Assembly (NCBI GenBank): GCA_015654635.1
Contig: JAATGP010000069.1
Coordinates: 1-64,000 of the forward strand
Reading direction: 5' to 3'
Origin: Alphaproteobacteria bacterium
Lineage (GTDB): Bacteria; Pseudomonadota; Alphaproteobacteria; Micropepsales; Micropepsaceae
DNA length: 64,000 nt
Shown: piece by piece, positions 12,070 to 21,020 of the stretch
Layout: each line of letters begins with the position of its first letter
Numbering within the stretch: the stretch's first letter is position 1
Made by a program: the position numbers and the translations under genes
Notes under the pieces: generated by a model
The model's input: only the letters and a program-made list of their open reading frames with translations
What the model was told of the DNA's origin: nothing
The model's database searches: none

Positions 12070-13098
12070 ATGGGCAATGGGATCTGGAGGATTTCGCGCG
12101 CGCGCGGCAGAGCCCATCTGCCGCTGGCCGTTGTCGGCGCCTTGGCCGTCATCCTCATCCTGTTCGGCAAAGCGGAAACCTCTCTCTTTGACCGGGCCCG
12201 CACCGATGTGATCGATTGGATGCGCCCCGCCCTGGTGACGACGCGTGTGCCTATGGAGGCCATGAGCCGCTGGGCTGGTTCCATCGGAAACATTTTCTGG
12301 GTTTATCAGGAGAATCTGAAGCTCAAGGAAGAGAATGCGCGCCTCAAGCAGTGGCATAACACGGCACAGGTCTTGACCGAGCGCTTGCAGCGCTACCAGC
12401 TTTTGTTGAATGCTGTGCCGGATCCGGCCCTCTCCACCGTGGTGGCACGGGTCATCGGGCGTGCCAACCATCCCTTCCTGCAGACCATGATCCTCGATGC
12501 TGGCAAGGCCAATGGCGTCAAACCCGGTCAGGCGGTGATGGATCAGCGCGGTATGATCGGGCGGGTTTACCTCACGGGCGAGCATACCTCTTGGGTCATT
12601 CTGCTCACCGATCTGAACAGCCGGGTTCCGGTGTCGATCGAGCCCAATACCGATCAGGCCATCATGGGCGGCGACAACTCACCGATGCCGTTGATCGAAA
12701 CCATGGCGCATGGCGTGCAACTCAAGGCCGATTCGCAAGTCGTCACCTCGGGCGACGGCGATATTCTGCCTGCCGGGATTCCCATCGGTGTAATAGTGCC
12801 CGACGGGCGCAGCTATCGCGTGGCGCTCTTTGCCGACCAGACCACGGCGCAGGATGTGCAAATTGTCGATTACAAGCAAAAGCCGGAACACCCTCCCAGT
12901 GTGGCGCAGCAGGAACTGCCGGTGACGGCCGCGGGTCTTGCCCCAGTCGCGCCACAGCCCCAGGTCACGAGCCAGCAACAGGTTGCGCCGTTGCCACCGC
13001 CTCTGTTCAAACCGCCGCCAGTACAGGCCGCGCCGCAGAAAACCCCGGTGCAACCCGCGCCCCAACCCGGCGCTGACGCCGACCCAGGCAATCAGTGA
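12070..13098 (+). CDS. mreC: Rod-shape determining protein MreC
   Basis: Bitopic inner-membrane protein whose periplasmic domain binds PBP2 and the elongasome. The 342-aa chain has one N-terminal transmembrane helix (about 17-36, AVVGALAVILILFG), a coiled coil (about 78-105, rich in KLKEENARLK) and the beta-barrel MreC domain to about residue 265. The last 75 residues are low-complexity, rich in Pro, Gln and Ala, as is common in alphaproteobacteria. The stop overlaps the GTG start of mreD (GTGA), indicating coupled translation. Confidence 0.93.
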   Translation: MGNGIWRISRARGRAHLPLAVVGALAVILILFGKAETSLFDRARTDVIDWMRPALVTTRVPMEAMSRWAGSIGNIFWVYQENLKLKEENARLKQWHNTAQVLTERLQRYQLLLNAVPDPALSTVVARVIGRANHPFLQTMILDAGKANGVKPGQAVMDQRGMIGRVYLTGEHTSWVILLTDLNSRVPVSIEPNTDQAIMGGDNSPMPLIETMAHGVQLKADSQVVTSGDGDILPAGIPIGVIVPDGRSYRVALFADQTTAQDVQIVDYKQKPEHPPSVAQQELPVTAAGLAPVAPQPQVTSQQQVAPLPPPLFKPPPVQAAPQKTPVQPAPQPGADADPGNQ

Positions 13099-13634
13099 GG
13101 GCCGCCGTGGAACGATTGGGCAGTCTGTGGGGGGGGAAATTCTTCGCAAACCTCATTCCTGTGCTGTTCGGGCTGCTTGGGGTAATCATCACCAATCTAC
13201 CCTTCTCGGTTCTGGGCAATTGGATCCCGTCGCCGATGTACGCCCTCATGCCGGTATATTACTGGTGTCTGGTGCGCCCAGATCTGATGACGCCGGGCAG
13301 GGCCTTTCTGATCGGCGTCGCCCATGATGTGATCTCGGGTGAGCCGCCGGGCATCTGGGCCGCGGCCTTCGTCGCCACCTATGCAGCGATCGACAAACAG
13401 CGCGACGCTTTTGCCGGACTCTCGGGCCTGGGTGCCATTTTGGGCTTTGCCACGGCCACATTGGTGGCCTGCGGTGTCCATTACGTCATCTTCTCGCTTT
13501 ATCGTTGGCAGCTGATGCCGGTAACCGGCTCGATCAAGGAATTCGCCGTCACCTCGATCCTCTACATCCCGGTGGTGGTCGTCCTCGCCTCTGTGCACCG
13601 CCGTTTTGTTGGTCCATTGCGGAGAGAATTCTGA
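13095..13634 (+). CDS. mreD: Rod-shape determining protein MreD
   Basis: Small polytopic membrane protein of the elongasome, 179 aa, with about five hydrophobic helices (for example LIPVLFGLLGVIITNLPF and the C-terminal ILYIPVVVVLASVHRR). The GTG at 13095 overlaps the mreC stop; a second GTG at 13107 is possible. The start region is GC-rich with a GGGGGGG run near 13129-13135. It ends in an ATGA overlap with mrdA. The call rests on position and hydropathy as well as length, since MreD sequences diverge widely. Confidence 0.88.
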   Translation: MRAAVERLGSLWGGKFFANLIPVLFGLLGVIITNLPFSVLGNWIPSPMYALMPVYYWCLVRPDLMTPGRAFLIGVAHDVISGEPPGIWAAAFVATYAAIDKQRDAFAGLSGLGAILGFATATLVACGVHYVIFSLYRWQLMPVTGSIKEFAVTSILYIPVVVVLASVHRRFVGPLRREF

Positions 13635-15523
13635 TGCCGCTGTTCGACCGCAAAGACAAAAGCCGCTACGCGACGTTTACCCGTCGCACGCTGATGCTGT
13701 CGGGCGGCATGGGCGGCATTCTTGCCGTCCTGGGCGGGCGCTTCTATCAGCTCCAGATTCTGAAGGGCAAAGAGTATAGCGTCGAAGCGGAGGACAATCG
13801 CGTCAGCCAGCGTTTCATTTTTCCGCCGCGCGGCCGCATCTTCGACCGGTTCGGTGTGGAGCTCGCCACGAACCGGCGCAATTATCGCGTCGTAATCGTG
13901 GCCGAGCAGGCCACCCAAGGTGTCGAGGCCGCCCTCGACGCGGTGGGCAAGATCATTGAAATCGATCCGCGCCAGCGCGACCGCGTCCTGCACGAGATTG
14001 CCCAGAATAAGAAGTTTGCCCAGGTTCCTGTTGCCGAGAATCTGACCTGGGACGAATTTGCCCGCATCAATCTGCATCTACCCTATCTGCCGGGGGTGCA
14101 GCCCGATGTTGGCGAGACGCGGGCGTATCCCTACGGGACGGAGATGAGCCATGTCCTGGGTTATGTGGCCTCCGCAAGCGTGAAGGATCAGCAGAACGAT
14201 GACGATCCGCTGCTGACCCAGCCGGGATTCCGGGTCGGCAAGCGCGGCATCGAAAAGCAATACGATTCCCAAATGCGCGGCCAAGCGGGTGGCAGCCGCG
14301 TCGAAGTGAATGCTTATGGCCGCGTCATTCGCGAGCTTTCCAATATTCCCGGGGCGCCGGGCAAGGATGTCTATCTCACCCTCGATTGTCAGATGCAGCG
14401 CTATGCCGAGGAACGGCTGGGCGAGGAAAGCGCGGCCTGCGTGGTGATGGACGTCGCCAATGGCGATATTCTCGCGTTGGCCTCGACTCCGGGCTACGAC
14501 CCCAACCATTTCAATGTCGGCATTACCAATACCCAGTGGCAGGACCTTTTACACAACGACCACAAACCATTGGTCAACAAAGCGCTCAGCGGCGCCTATC
14601 CGCCGGGATCGACCTTCAAGCCGGCGATGGCGCTGGCCGCCTACGATAACGGCTTGGCAGATTTGCAAGTCTTCTGCAGCGGCTCGGTGACAATCGGCAA
14701 CCACACCTTCCATTGTTATAAAAAGGAAGGACATGGCCACGTCGACCTCAAACGCGGCATCCAAGTCTCCTGCGACGTCTTTTTCTACGAAGTGGCGCGC
14801 CGGCTGGGTATCGACAAGATGGAAGCGGCGGCCCGCGCATTGGGTCTTGGTGCGCCCACTGGCGTCGAGATGCCGGGCGAGGTTGGCGGCTTTATTCCCA
14901 GCCAATCCTGGAAACTGGCGCGCTATGGCGTGCCTTGGCAGCTTGGCGACACCATCAGCGCCGGCATTGGCCAGGGCTATGTGGTGGTGACCCCGATCCA
15001 GCTTTGCACGATGGCTGCGCGTATCGCCTCGGGCAAGGCGCTGGTGCCGCGCATTGCCCATGTGGTCGGTAGTCGTTTCCAGCCCCAGCCGATGCCGGGG
15101 GCGCTGCCGTTTTCGCCGGAGGCCTTTGCGGTGGTGCGCGAAGGGCTGTGGAAGGTGTGCAATGAAGCGGGCGGCACCGCATTCGCTTGGCGCATCAATG
15201 AGCCGGGCTTTGAGATGTCGGGCAAGACCGGCACCGCCCAGGTCCGCCTCATCACCAAGCAGGAACATGACGCCGGCGTGCGCAAGAACGAATCCTTGCC
15301 GTGGAATTTGCGCGATCACGCGCTGTACTTCGCCTTTGCCCCATCCGATGCACCGCGTTACGCCTGTATGGTGCTGATGGAACATGGCGCGGTCGGCGCT
15401 CATCCTCATGTCCAGATGGCGCGCGATATCTTGCTGTTTGCCCAGCGGCGCGATCCGGCGAAACTACCCACTGCCTATCCGGTGCGTGCTGCGGAGACTG
15501 ATCTGGTCGGGGAGAAGACCTGA
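13634..15523 (+). CDS. mrdA: Penicillin-binding protein 2 (elongasome transpeptidase)
   Basis: Class B PBP that cross-links peptidoglycan during lateral growth. The 629-aa protein has a short cytoplasmic N-terminus, one membrane helix (about 20-40), the pedestal domain starting with PPRGRIFDRFGVELA and the transpeptidase domain. Its motifs are SxxK at Ser326 (PPGSTFKPA), SxN-type SCD (QVSCDVFFYE) and KTG (SGKTGTAQV). ATG at 13634 overlaps the mreD stop by one base, with GGAGAG as ribosome-binding site. It is followed by rodA with the same ATGA overlap, the usual PBP2-RodA synthase pair. Confidence 0.96.
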   Translation: MPLFDRKDKSRYATFTRRTLMLSGGMGGILAVLGGRFYQLQILKGKEYSVEAEDNRVSQRFIFPPRGRIFDRFGVELATNRRNYRVVIVAEQATQGVEAALDAVGKIIEIDPRQRDRVLHEIAQNKKFAQVPVAENLTWDEFARINLHLPYLPGVQPDVGETRAYPYGTEMSHVLGYVASASVKDQQNDDDPLLTQPGFRVGKRGIEKQYDSQMRGQAGGSRVEVNAYGRVIRELSNIPGAPGKDVYLTLDCQMQRYAEERLGEESAACVVMDVANGDILALASTPGYDPNHFNVGITNTQWQDLLHNDHKPLVNKALSGAYPPGSTFKPAMALAAYDNGLADLQVFCSGSVTIGNHTFHCYKKEGHGHVDLKRGIQVSCDVFFYEVARRLGIDKMEAAARALGLGAPTGVEMPGEVGGFIPSQSWKLARYGVPWQLGDTISAGIGQGYVVVTPIQLCTMAARIASGKALVPRIAHVVGSRFQPQPMPGALPFSPEAFAVVREGLWKVCNEAGGTAFAWRINEPGFEMSGKTGTAQVRLITKQEHDAGVRKNESLPWNLRDHALYFAFAPSDAPRYACMVLMEHGAVGAHPHVQMARDILLFAQRRDPAKLPTAYPVRAAETDLVGEKT

Positions 15524-16674
15524 TGCTTCGACCCTATGCCGCCGCCAGACGCACGCTTTCGGTCGCCGATAAGCTTTATGAGATCAATTGGGGCTTGGTG
15601 CTGCTCATCACCATTATCGCCTCGATAGGCTTTGCCATGCAGTATTCGGTGGCGGGCGGCTCATGGGATCCCTGGGCCGGCAAGCAACTTGTCCGCTTCA
15701 TTATTGGCTTTGGCATCATGATCGCGGTGGCGATGGTCGATATCCGCGTCTGGATGAACTTCGCCTATCCTTTTTACGCCGCTTCCCTGCTCCTACTTTT
15801 GGGGGTGGAGTTGATGGGCATGGCCCATCTGGGTGCGCAACGCTGGATCACTTTGGGCCCCTTAGAACTGCAACCATCCGAGCCGATGAAGATTGCCCTC
15901 ATTCTGGCACTTGCCAAATTCATGCACGGCCAGAGTGTGGAGGATATTTCCAAACCTTTGCGCTTGTTGATCCCGCTCGCCATGATCGCCATGCCGGCCG
16001 TGTTGGTCGCCCTCCAGCCGAACCTCGGCACCACCATCATCCTGACACTGGATGGCTGTTCGTTGCTCTTTCTGGCGGGGCTTTCATGGTTCTGGATCGT
16101 ACCGGTCGTCGCTGCGGTGGCGGCCGCCGTTCCTTTGGCATGGCGCTTTGTGCTGCACGATTATCAAAAGGCCCGGGTCATGACCTTCCTGAACCCGGAA
16201 TCGGACGCTTTGGGCGCGGGCTGGAACATCACCCAGGCCAAGATCGCGGTAGGTTCGGGCGGCGCTGCTGGCAAGGGGTTTCTGGAGGGAACCCAGAGCC
16301 GTCTTAACTTCCTGCCTGAAAAGCAGACCGACTTCATCCTCACCAACTATGCCGAGGAATTCGGTTTTGTCGGCTGCATCGCGCTGCTGATCCTATTTGC
16401 GACCGTCATCGGCTATGGTGTGCAGACGGCGGTGCAGGCCCGCAGCCAGTTCGGTCGCCTCCTGGCCATGGGCATCACCCTCAACTTTTTCTTTTACATT
16501 ATGATCAATGGGCTGATGGTGATGGGCCTGATCCCGGTGGTGGGCATTCCGATGCCGTTGATCTCTTATGGCGGGACGGCCATGCTGGCGGTGATGTTCG
16601 GCTTCGGCCTGCTGCTCTGCGTGCATGTGCACAGGCTGGTGGAAATCCCCCGTCACTCCACGGGAATCATCTGA
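15523..16674 (+). CDS. rodA: Peptidoglycan glycosyltransferase RodA
   Basis: SEDS-family glycosyltransferase that polymerises lipid II together with PBP2. The 383-aa polytopic protein has about ten hydrophobic helices and the SEDS landmarks: GAQRWITLG in the first half, LQPNLGT, GWNITQAKIAVGSGG, the long loop with SRLNFLPEKQTDFI, and the C-terminal IPVVGIPMPLISYGGTAML. The start overlaps the mrdA stop (ATGA). It is the last gene of the cell-shape operon; no clear intrinsic terminator follows before the tRNA. Confidence 0.96.
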   Translation: MLRPYAAARRTLSVADKLYEINWGLVLLITIIASIGFAMQYSVAGGSWDPWAGKQLVRFIIGFGIMIAVAMVDIRVWMNFAYPFYAASLLLLLGVELMGMAHLGAQRWITLGPLELQPSEPMKIALILALAKFMHGQSVEDISKPLRLLIPLAMIAMPAVLVALQPNLGTTIILTLDGCSLLFLAGLSWFWIVPVVAAVAAAVPLAWRFVLHDYQKARVMTFLNPESDALGAGWNITQAKIAVGSGGAAGKGFLEGTQSRLNFLPEKQTDFILTNYAEEFGFVGCIALLILFATVIGYGVQTAVQARSQFGRLLAMGITLNFFFYIMINGLMVMGLIPVVGIPMPLISYGGTAMLAVMFGFGLLLCVHVHRLVEIPRHSTGII

Positions 16675-16797
16675 AAAATCAGCCTTCTGGGCCAGCTTTG
16701 GGGGCTATCCCCAGAATCCTGGGCGGAGGGCGAAATTGGCGCACACTCCTGCGTAGACAGGCTAGGCTACCTCTGTTATACGCCCGCCTCCTTAGTT

Positions 16798-16873
<76 letters not shown>

Positions 16874-16909
16874 TTCCGTTTCTCACGGCCCCCGGAATGG
16901 CTTAGCGGC

Positions 16910-16930
16910 AGGCCGCGTTTAGCGGCCTTT
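16910..16930 (+). terminator. Terminator after tRNA-Lys
   Basis: Perfect 7-bp stem AGGCCGC (16910-16916) and GCGGCCT (16922-16928) with loop GTTTA, running into TTTCT. A second hairpin, CCATTCCG/CGGAATGG (16871-16878 with 16893-16900), starts within the CCA end. Together they are likely the tRNA 3' processing and termination region. Confidence 0.7.
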
Positions 16931-17040
16931 CTGAATCATAGCGGTAAACTCCCAGCCGCATCTTCGCCCTCGAAGCGGTCGCCGACTTTGCAGCCTTTCG
17001 CTGGAAATAGGTCGGCTTGGCGGAGCTGTCTTGCTGCCTC

Positions 17041-17577
17041 TCAGCGATAGGTGTTGTTGGAGGTGTGGTCGCCATTCAGCCAGCGCCATAGCTCCTGATG
17101 GGCGTTGGCGCGCCTGGTCTTGTTGATCGCATCGGCCTCAGGCGCATCGAGTGTGAACTCAAGGATCATGCCGTTGGGATCAGTGATATAGACTGAGCGG
17201 CAATAGCCGTGTTCCAGGATGTAGGTATCCGGTTCCTTGTAGCCCGCCAGCTTGACACGCTCCTCGATGCCTTTTTGGGTCTCGGCATCGACCGTGAGCG
17301 CGATGTGATGGAACGGCGAGGGCGGCATTTGGGGCCCGAATTCTTTTTGATCGTCTGGATCGGAAAATTGGAAGAAGGCCAGCGCCCCGCCATCACCGAT
17401 GCCGAAGAAGCAATGGCAATAGGTTCTGACTTTGCCAAACAGTTCGTCGGATTCACTCCATGTGGCCACCAGCGGCAGCCCCACGACTTCTTCGTAGAAT
17501 TTGCGCGTTGCCTCCATATCGCGGGTAACATAGGCCGTATGATGAAGGCGGGAGGGTAGCGTTGCATCTTTGCCCAT
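17041..17577 (-). CDS. VOC family (extradiol dioxygenase/glyoxalase-like) protein
   Basis: A 178-aa vicinal-oxygen-chelate protein. Two beta-alpha-beta-beta-beta modules are visible, and the three metal ligands expected for the fold are present: His in LHHTAYVTRDME near residue 11, His in PFHHIALTVD near 92 and Glu in NGMILEFTLD near 147. The last residues (RRANAHQELWRWLNGD) are outside the core. It is the last gene of a leftward group with the MetE-like and citryl-CoA lyase-like genes. It could be a metal-dependent dioxygenase, isomerase or lyase acting on the island's substrate. The exact reaction is not deducible. Confidence 0.82.
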   Translation of the reverse strand: MGKDATLPSRLHHTAYVTRDMEATRKFYEEVVGLPLVATWSESDELFGKVRTYCHCFFGIGDGGALAFFQFSDPDDQKEFGPQMPPSPFHHIALTVDAETQKGIEERVKLAGYKEPDTYILEHGYCRSVYITDPNGMILEFTLDAPEADAINKTRRANAHQELWRWLNGDHTSNNTYR

Positions 17578-17635
17578 CGGTCTAATCCCTTTGCGTTTCC
17601 TGACCCTTTTGCGTGGCGCCTATGGCGTTCTTATT

Positions 17636-18778
17636 TTACCAGAATTTCTTGGATGCAATCCTTGCGCCCTCTGCCAGGGCTGCGAGCTTGGCCCAAACGA
17701 CATCGGGATCGACCCCGCCTTGGCCAACGTGAATGCTGAAGCCGCAATCGACCCCGGCCATGACATTTTCGCGGCCCACCAGATGGGCATAACGCTCGAG
17801 GCGCTGGGCCACGAGTTCGGGATGCTCAATGTAGTTTGACTGGCATTCGATTACACCGGGCACCAGCACTTTGCCCTCCGGTGGTTTGACGGTTTCAAAC
17901 ATCTGCCATTCATGGGCGTGGCGCGGATTGGCCGCCTCGAACAGGATGGCCGTCGGCTTGGCAAGGGCCAGCACGTCGATGATATCGGCGAAGGGGACAT
18001 CGCAGTGATGCGGGCCAGGGTAATTGCCCCAGCACATATGCATCCGCAATTGCTCCGGCGGAATATTGCGCACGGCATGGTTTAGCGCCTCGATATGAAG
18101 CTGCATGCGCTTGCGAAATTCGGTCAGGCTTAGCTCGGCGTATTGCACATGCCGCCCCATCGCCAAATCCGGGCAGTCGAGTTGCAGTGTCAGGCCGCCC
18201 GCAGCAATGGCCTCATATTCAAAGCGCATCGCTTCGGCGATGGCGTAGAGATAATCTTCGTGCGACCTGTAATATTCGTTGCGGAAGAAGAGCGAAATCA
18301 CCCCAGGAGAAGCAGCGCTGGAGAACAGACCCGCCGGCGCATAATCCACGACCGCTGCCTTCAAATTGTCGACGTCTGTGACCGGCGATACCCAGTCGCG
18401 GACGCTGATCGGGCCGTTGCAGGCAGGGGTCTTGCGGCTCTTGCGTCCCGGATTGGCAAAGACACGCTCCGCGGTTTTGGGAAAATCGACTAGATCTTGG
18501 AAGACAAAGCTGTTGCCGGCGCCGCCAAAGCCGTCAAGGCGATCCTTCACATAGGTGGCATAGCTGGGCTTGGACATCTCGCCGTCATTGATGATGTCGA
18601 TTCCGGCTTCGCTTTGGCGGCGCACCATTTCACCGACCGCTGCCTGCACCCGCGCGCCCAGCGCCTCGGCATCCACTGGCACGCCCTCTTCTTTGGCGAA
18701 CATCATCTGAATCAGATCATCCGGGCGGGGCAGGCTGCCGGTATGCGTCGTCCGAAAGCGATCCGAGCTGCGCGGCAT
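17636..18778 (-). CDS. MetE C-terminal-like (cobalamin-independent methionine synthase II family) protein
   Basis: A 380-aa protein matching the catalytic C-terminal barrel of cobalamin-independent methionine synthase but lacking the N-terminal half. It begins with the conserved TTHTGSLPRP. The zinc site is intact: His-x-Cys in MHMCWGN, Glu in LFEAANPRH and Cys in GVDCGFS. Stand-alone proteins of this type occur in many catabolic clusters and are often not true methionine synthases, so methyl transfer to a thiol is likely but the substrate is unknown. No ribosome-binding site precedes the ATG, and a pair of IclR-type boxes begins only 7 bp upstream, so the mRNA may be leaderless. It probably belongs with the VOC gene 58 bp downstream. 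Confidence 0.82.
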   Translation of the reverse strand: MPRSSDRFRTTHTGSLPRPDDLIQMMFAKEEGVPVDAEALGARVQAAVGEMVRRQSEAGIDIINDGEMSKPSYATYVKDRLDGFGGAGNSFVFQDLVDFPKTAERVFANPGRKSRKTPACNGPISVRDWVSPVTDVDNLKAAVVDYAPAGLFSSAASPGVISLFFRNEYYRSHEDYLYAIAEAMRFEYEAIAAGGLTLQLDCPDLAMGRHVQYAELSLTEFRKRMQLHIEALNHAVRNIPPEQLRMHMCWGNYPGPHHCDVPFADIIDVLALAKPTAILFEAANPRHAHEWQMFETVKPPEGKVLVPGVIECQSNYIEHPELVAQRLERYAHLVGRENVMAGVDCGFSIHVGQGGVDPDVVWAKLAALAEGARIASKKFW

Positions 18779-18784
18779 AATTTA

Positions 18785-18816
18785 TCCGTATATCGAAGTA
18801 TCTTTCGGTATAAGGA
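18785..18816. promoter_or_regulatory. IclR-type operator pair upstream of the MetE-like gene
   Basis: Box 1 TCCGTATATCGAA (18785-18797) differs at one defined position from the consensus TTCGnnnATCGAA. Box 2 TTCGGTATAAGGA (18804-18816) keeps the left half TTCG but has a decayed right half. The two boxes are 19 bp apart, the same spacing as in the other three pairs of this island. The position just before the ATG fits repression by blocking a leaderless transcript. Confidence 0.6.
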
Positions 18817-18865
18817 TATCGCGATAGTGGCCAAAATGTAAAGGTTGCTGTCGGACGCGGCCTCA

Positions 18866-19651
18866 CTACAGGGCTTTTTTGCCGTCATAATGGATCGCTT
18901 CGGCAGCGGCATGGGAAAGGATAAAGCCAATCGGGCGCTCATGTTCTTCTTGCAGATGGGCCAGCAGGCCTGCGGTGCGGGCCAGGATGGAAATCCCTTT
19001 AAGGGCCGTTACCGGAAAGCCGATTTCGAGCAGGATGGCGGGGATGGCACCGTTGATATTGATCGGCAGCGGACGGCCCAGCGCCTCGGGCAGGACCTGC
19101 GCAATCGTATGCAGCATGGAGAGATAGGGGCCATTCAGACTGCGCTCTTCGGCAAGGGAAAGAAGAAGATTGGCGCGCGGATCACCGCCGGAATGTTGCG
19201 GGTGGCCGAACCCAGGGATAGGCGTCTTGGTCTGGCGCATCTGCCGAACCCGTTCGAGTGCGATTTCATGGGCATTTCCGCCCTCTGCCGCCCGCACGAG
19301 TTCATCCAGCAAATGGCCTGCCGTTTCCGCACTGCCGAGCACGACGGAGCCGGAACCAAGCAAGCCTGCCGCGACCGCTCCTTGCAGGGCCTCTGGAGCT
19401 GCGGCCAGTGTCATGCGCGCCGCTTGCACACTGGGGACGAGCCCATGCTCGGCGATGCCGACCAAGAGTGCGTTGAGGAAGAATCGTTGATGTTCCGTCG
19501 GCGGAGTTCCCAGCATGAGCAGGACGAAATAATCGACAAAATCGATCTTGCCGATAAGATCCTGGCATAGATCGCGGCCGCGCACGGTGATGGAGGCGGC
19601 GTCGGCGGTCGAAATGGCGGTATAAGGTGCATCCTGCTTGCCAATACGCAT
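18866..19651 (-). CDS. Citryl-CoA lyase-like protein (short citrate synthase family)
   Basis: A 261-aa protein of the short citrate-synthase-fold group often called citryl-CoA lyase, which resembles the lyase part of ATP-citrate lyase. The catalytic His lies in PGFGHPQHSGG (His150), the region equivalent to the citrate synthase GxGH motif, and NINGAIPAILLEIGFP is typical of the short form. It lacks the large N-terminal part of citrate synthase. Expected chemistry is cleavage of a citryl-CoA-type thioester into acetyl-CoA and a 2-oxo acid. The divergently transcribed class III CoA transferase could make that thioester. It shares its upstream region and a box pair with that gene. Confidence 0.8.
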   Translation of the reverse strand: MRIGKQDAPYTAISTADAASITVRGRDLCQDLIGKIDFVDYFVLLMLGTPPTEHQRFFLNALLVGIAEHGLVPSVQAARMTLAAAPEALQGAVAAGLLGSGSVVLGSAETAGHLLDELVRAAEGGNAHEIALERVRQMRQTKTPIPGFGHPQHSGGDPRANLLLSLAEERSLNGPYLSMLHTIAQVLPEALGRPLPININGAIPAILLEIGFPVTALKGISILARTAGLLAHLQEEHERPIGFILSHAAAEAIHYDGKKAL

Positions 19652-19707
19652 TATGGCTTCCTTTCGCTAGTCCTCCGATGGGACGCACCAACAACGTTCA
19701 AAATTAT

Positions 19708-19739
19708 ACCATATAACGAAATTGACTTCGGCAAACGAA
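19708..19739. promoter_or_regulatory. IclR-type operator pair in the lyase/CoA-transferase divergent promoter
   Basis: Boxes ACCATATAACGAA (19708-19720) and TTCGGCAAACGAA (19727-19739), 19 bp apart. The 33-bp segment is identical at 26 of 33 positions to the pair in front of the TonB receptor gene, including the shared centre CGAAATTGACTTCG. It lies 57 bp from the lyase start and 92 bp from the CoA transferase start, so it can control both. Confidence 0.65.
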
Positions 19740-19830
19740 AAAAGATAACCTCCTTTTCAGCCTCGCCGGTCGTTGATGGCATGCTGCTGTTTGCGGAAGC
19801 GGCGCGTCCGGCGACGTCGTTGGAGGCGAT

Positions 19831-21000
19831 ATGATCAAGGTCCTGGATGGTGTCCGTGTTTTGGAAATGGGCACGTTTATCACCGGCCCGGCGGCGGCCA
19901 TGTTTCTGGCCGATATGGGCGCAGACGTCGTCAAGATTGAGCGCCCCCGTACGGGCGATCCCTTCCGGGCTTTCAAGGGCGGTCTCTATAGCCCCCATTT
20001 CCAGACCTACAATCGCAACAAGCGCAGTATCACGGTGGATACGCGCGATGCGGACGCGCTTAAGCGGCTTGATCAATTGGTCCGCGATGCCGACGTTTTC
20101 ATCCAGAATTTCCGTCCCGGCGTGGCCGAGGATCTCAATGTCGGGGCTGAACGGCTACAGAAGATCAACCCGGCGCTCATCTATTGCGGCATCTCTGGCT
20201 TCGGCAAGGATGGCCCCGCTTCTGGCCGGCCAGCTTACGATACCGTGGCGCAGGCCGCCAGCGGCTGGCTCAGGCTGCTCATCAATCCCAAAAATCCGCG
20301 TGTCGTGGGGCCTGCCATTGCCGATGCGATGACTGGCTTCTATGCCGCCTTCGGCATTCTCGGCGCTCTTTACGAGCGACAAAAGACCGGGCGTGGCCGC
20401 TGGGTCGAGGTTTCCATGCTGGAGGCGATGTGCCACTTCAACCTTGACGATTTCACCCACTATTTCTCCATGGGGGAGATCATGGGACCGTTCAGCCGCC
20501 CCAGCGTGTCGCAGTCTTATGTCTTCGAGTGCGCCGATGCGAAATGGCTGGCGTTGCATATGTCGTCACCGGAAAAGTTCTGGGAGGGGCTGGCGGCGGC
20601 GATGGATCGCCCCGAACTTCTGCAGGACCCGCGTTTCGCCGACCGCACAGGGCGGATCACCCGTCAGGATGAGCTGATTACGCTGATGACGCCCATCTTC
20701 AAGGCACGCTCTCGGGCGGAGTGGTGCAGCGTTCTGGAAAAAGAGGGGGTGCCCTTTGCTCCGGTCTATGATTCCAGCGAAGCCCTTCAGGACCCGCAGG
20801 CCAAACATCTCGGCATAGAGATAGAAGCGCTGCATCCGACGATGGGGCGATTCCGTACCGTCCGCTTCCCGGTCAATTTCGACGGCCAAACCTTTTCCAA
20901 AATTGAGCCGCCGCCGACACTTGGCGAGCATGACGCGGATGCCAAAGCGCATCCGGCGCGCTTCTGGCGCGACCAGCGCACCAATGACGCGGCGGAGTAA
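19831..21000 (+). CDS. Class III CoA transferase (CaiB/BaiF family)
   Basis: A 389-aa family III CoA transferase that moves CoA between acids through an aspartyl-CoA anhydride. The N-terminus (KVLDGVRVLEMGTFITGPAA) and the block VKIERPRTGDPFR are typical. The catalytic Asp is Asp165 in GPAIADAMTGF. Length matches the family (about 400). It faces the citryl-CoA lyase-like gene across a region with an IclR-type box pair. I infer that it activates the substrate cleaved by the lyase, perhaps with acetyl-CoA or succinyl-CoA as donor. The TonB receptor gene follows 207 bp downstream under its own box pair. Confidence 0.92.
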   Translation: MIKVLDGVRVLEMGTFITGPAAAMFLADMGADVVKIERPRTGDPFRAFKGGLYSPHFQTYNRNKRSITVDTRDADALKRLDQLVRDADVFIQNFRPGVAEDLNVGAERLQKINPALIYCGISGFGKDGPASGRPAYDTVAQAASGWLRLLINPKNPRVVGPAIADAMTGFYAAFGILGALYERQKTGRGRWVEVSMLEAMCHFNLDDFTHYFSMGEIMGPFSRPSVSQSYVFECADAKWLALHMSSPEKFWEGLAAAMDRPELLQDPRFADRTGRITRQDELITLMTPIFKARSRAEWCSVLEKEGVPFAPVYDSSEALQDPQAKHLGIEIEALHPTMGRFRTVRFPVNFDGQTFSKIEPPPTLGEHDADAKAHPARFWRDQRTNDAAE

Positions 21001-21020
21001 AATCGCGCGCCTCGAGAAAA

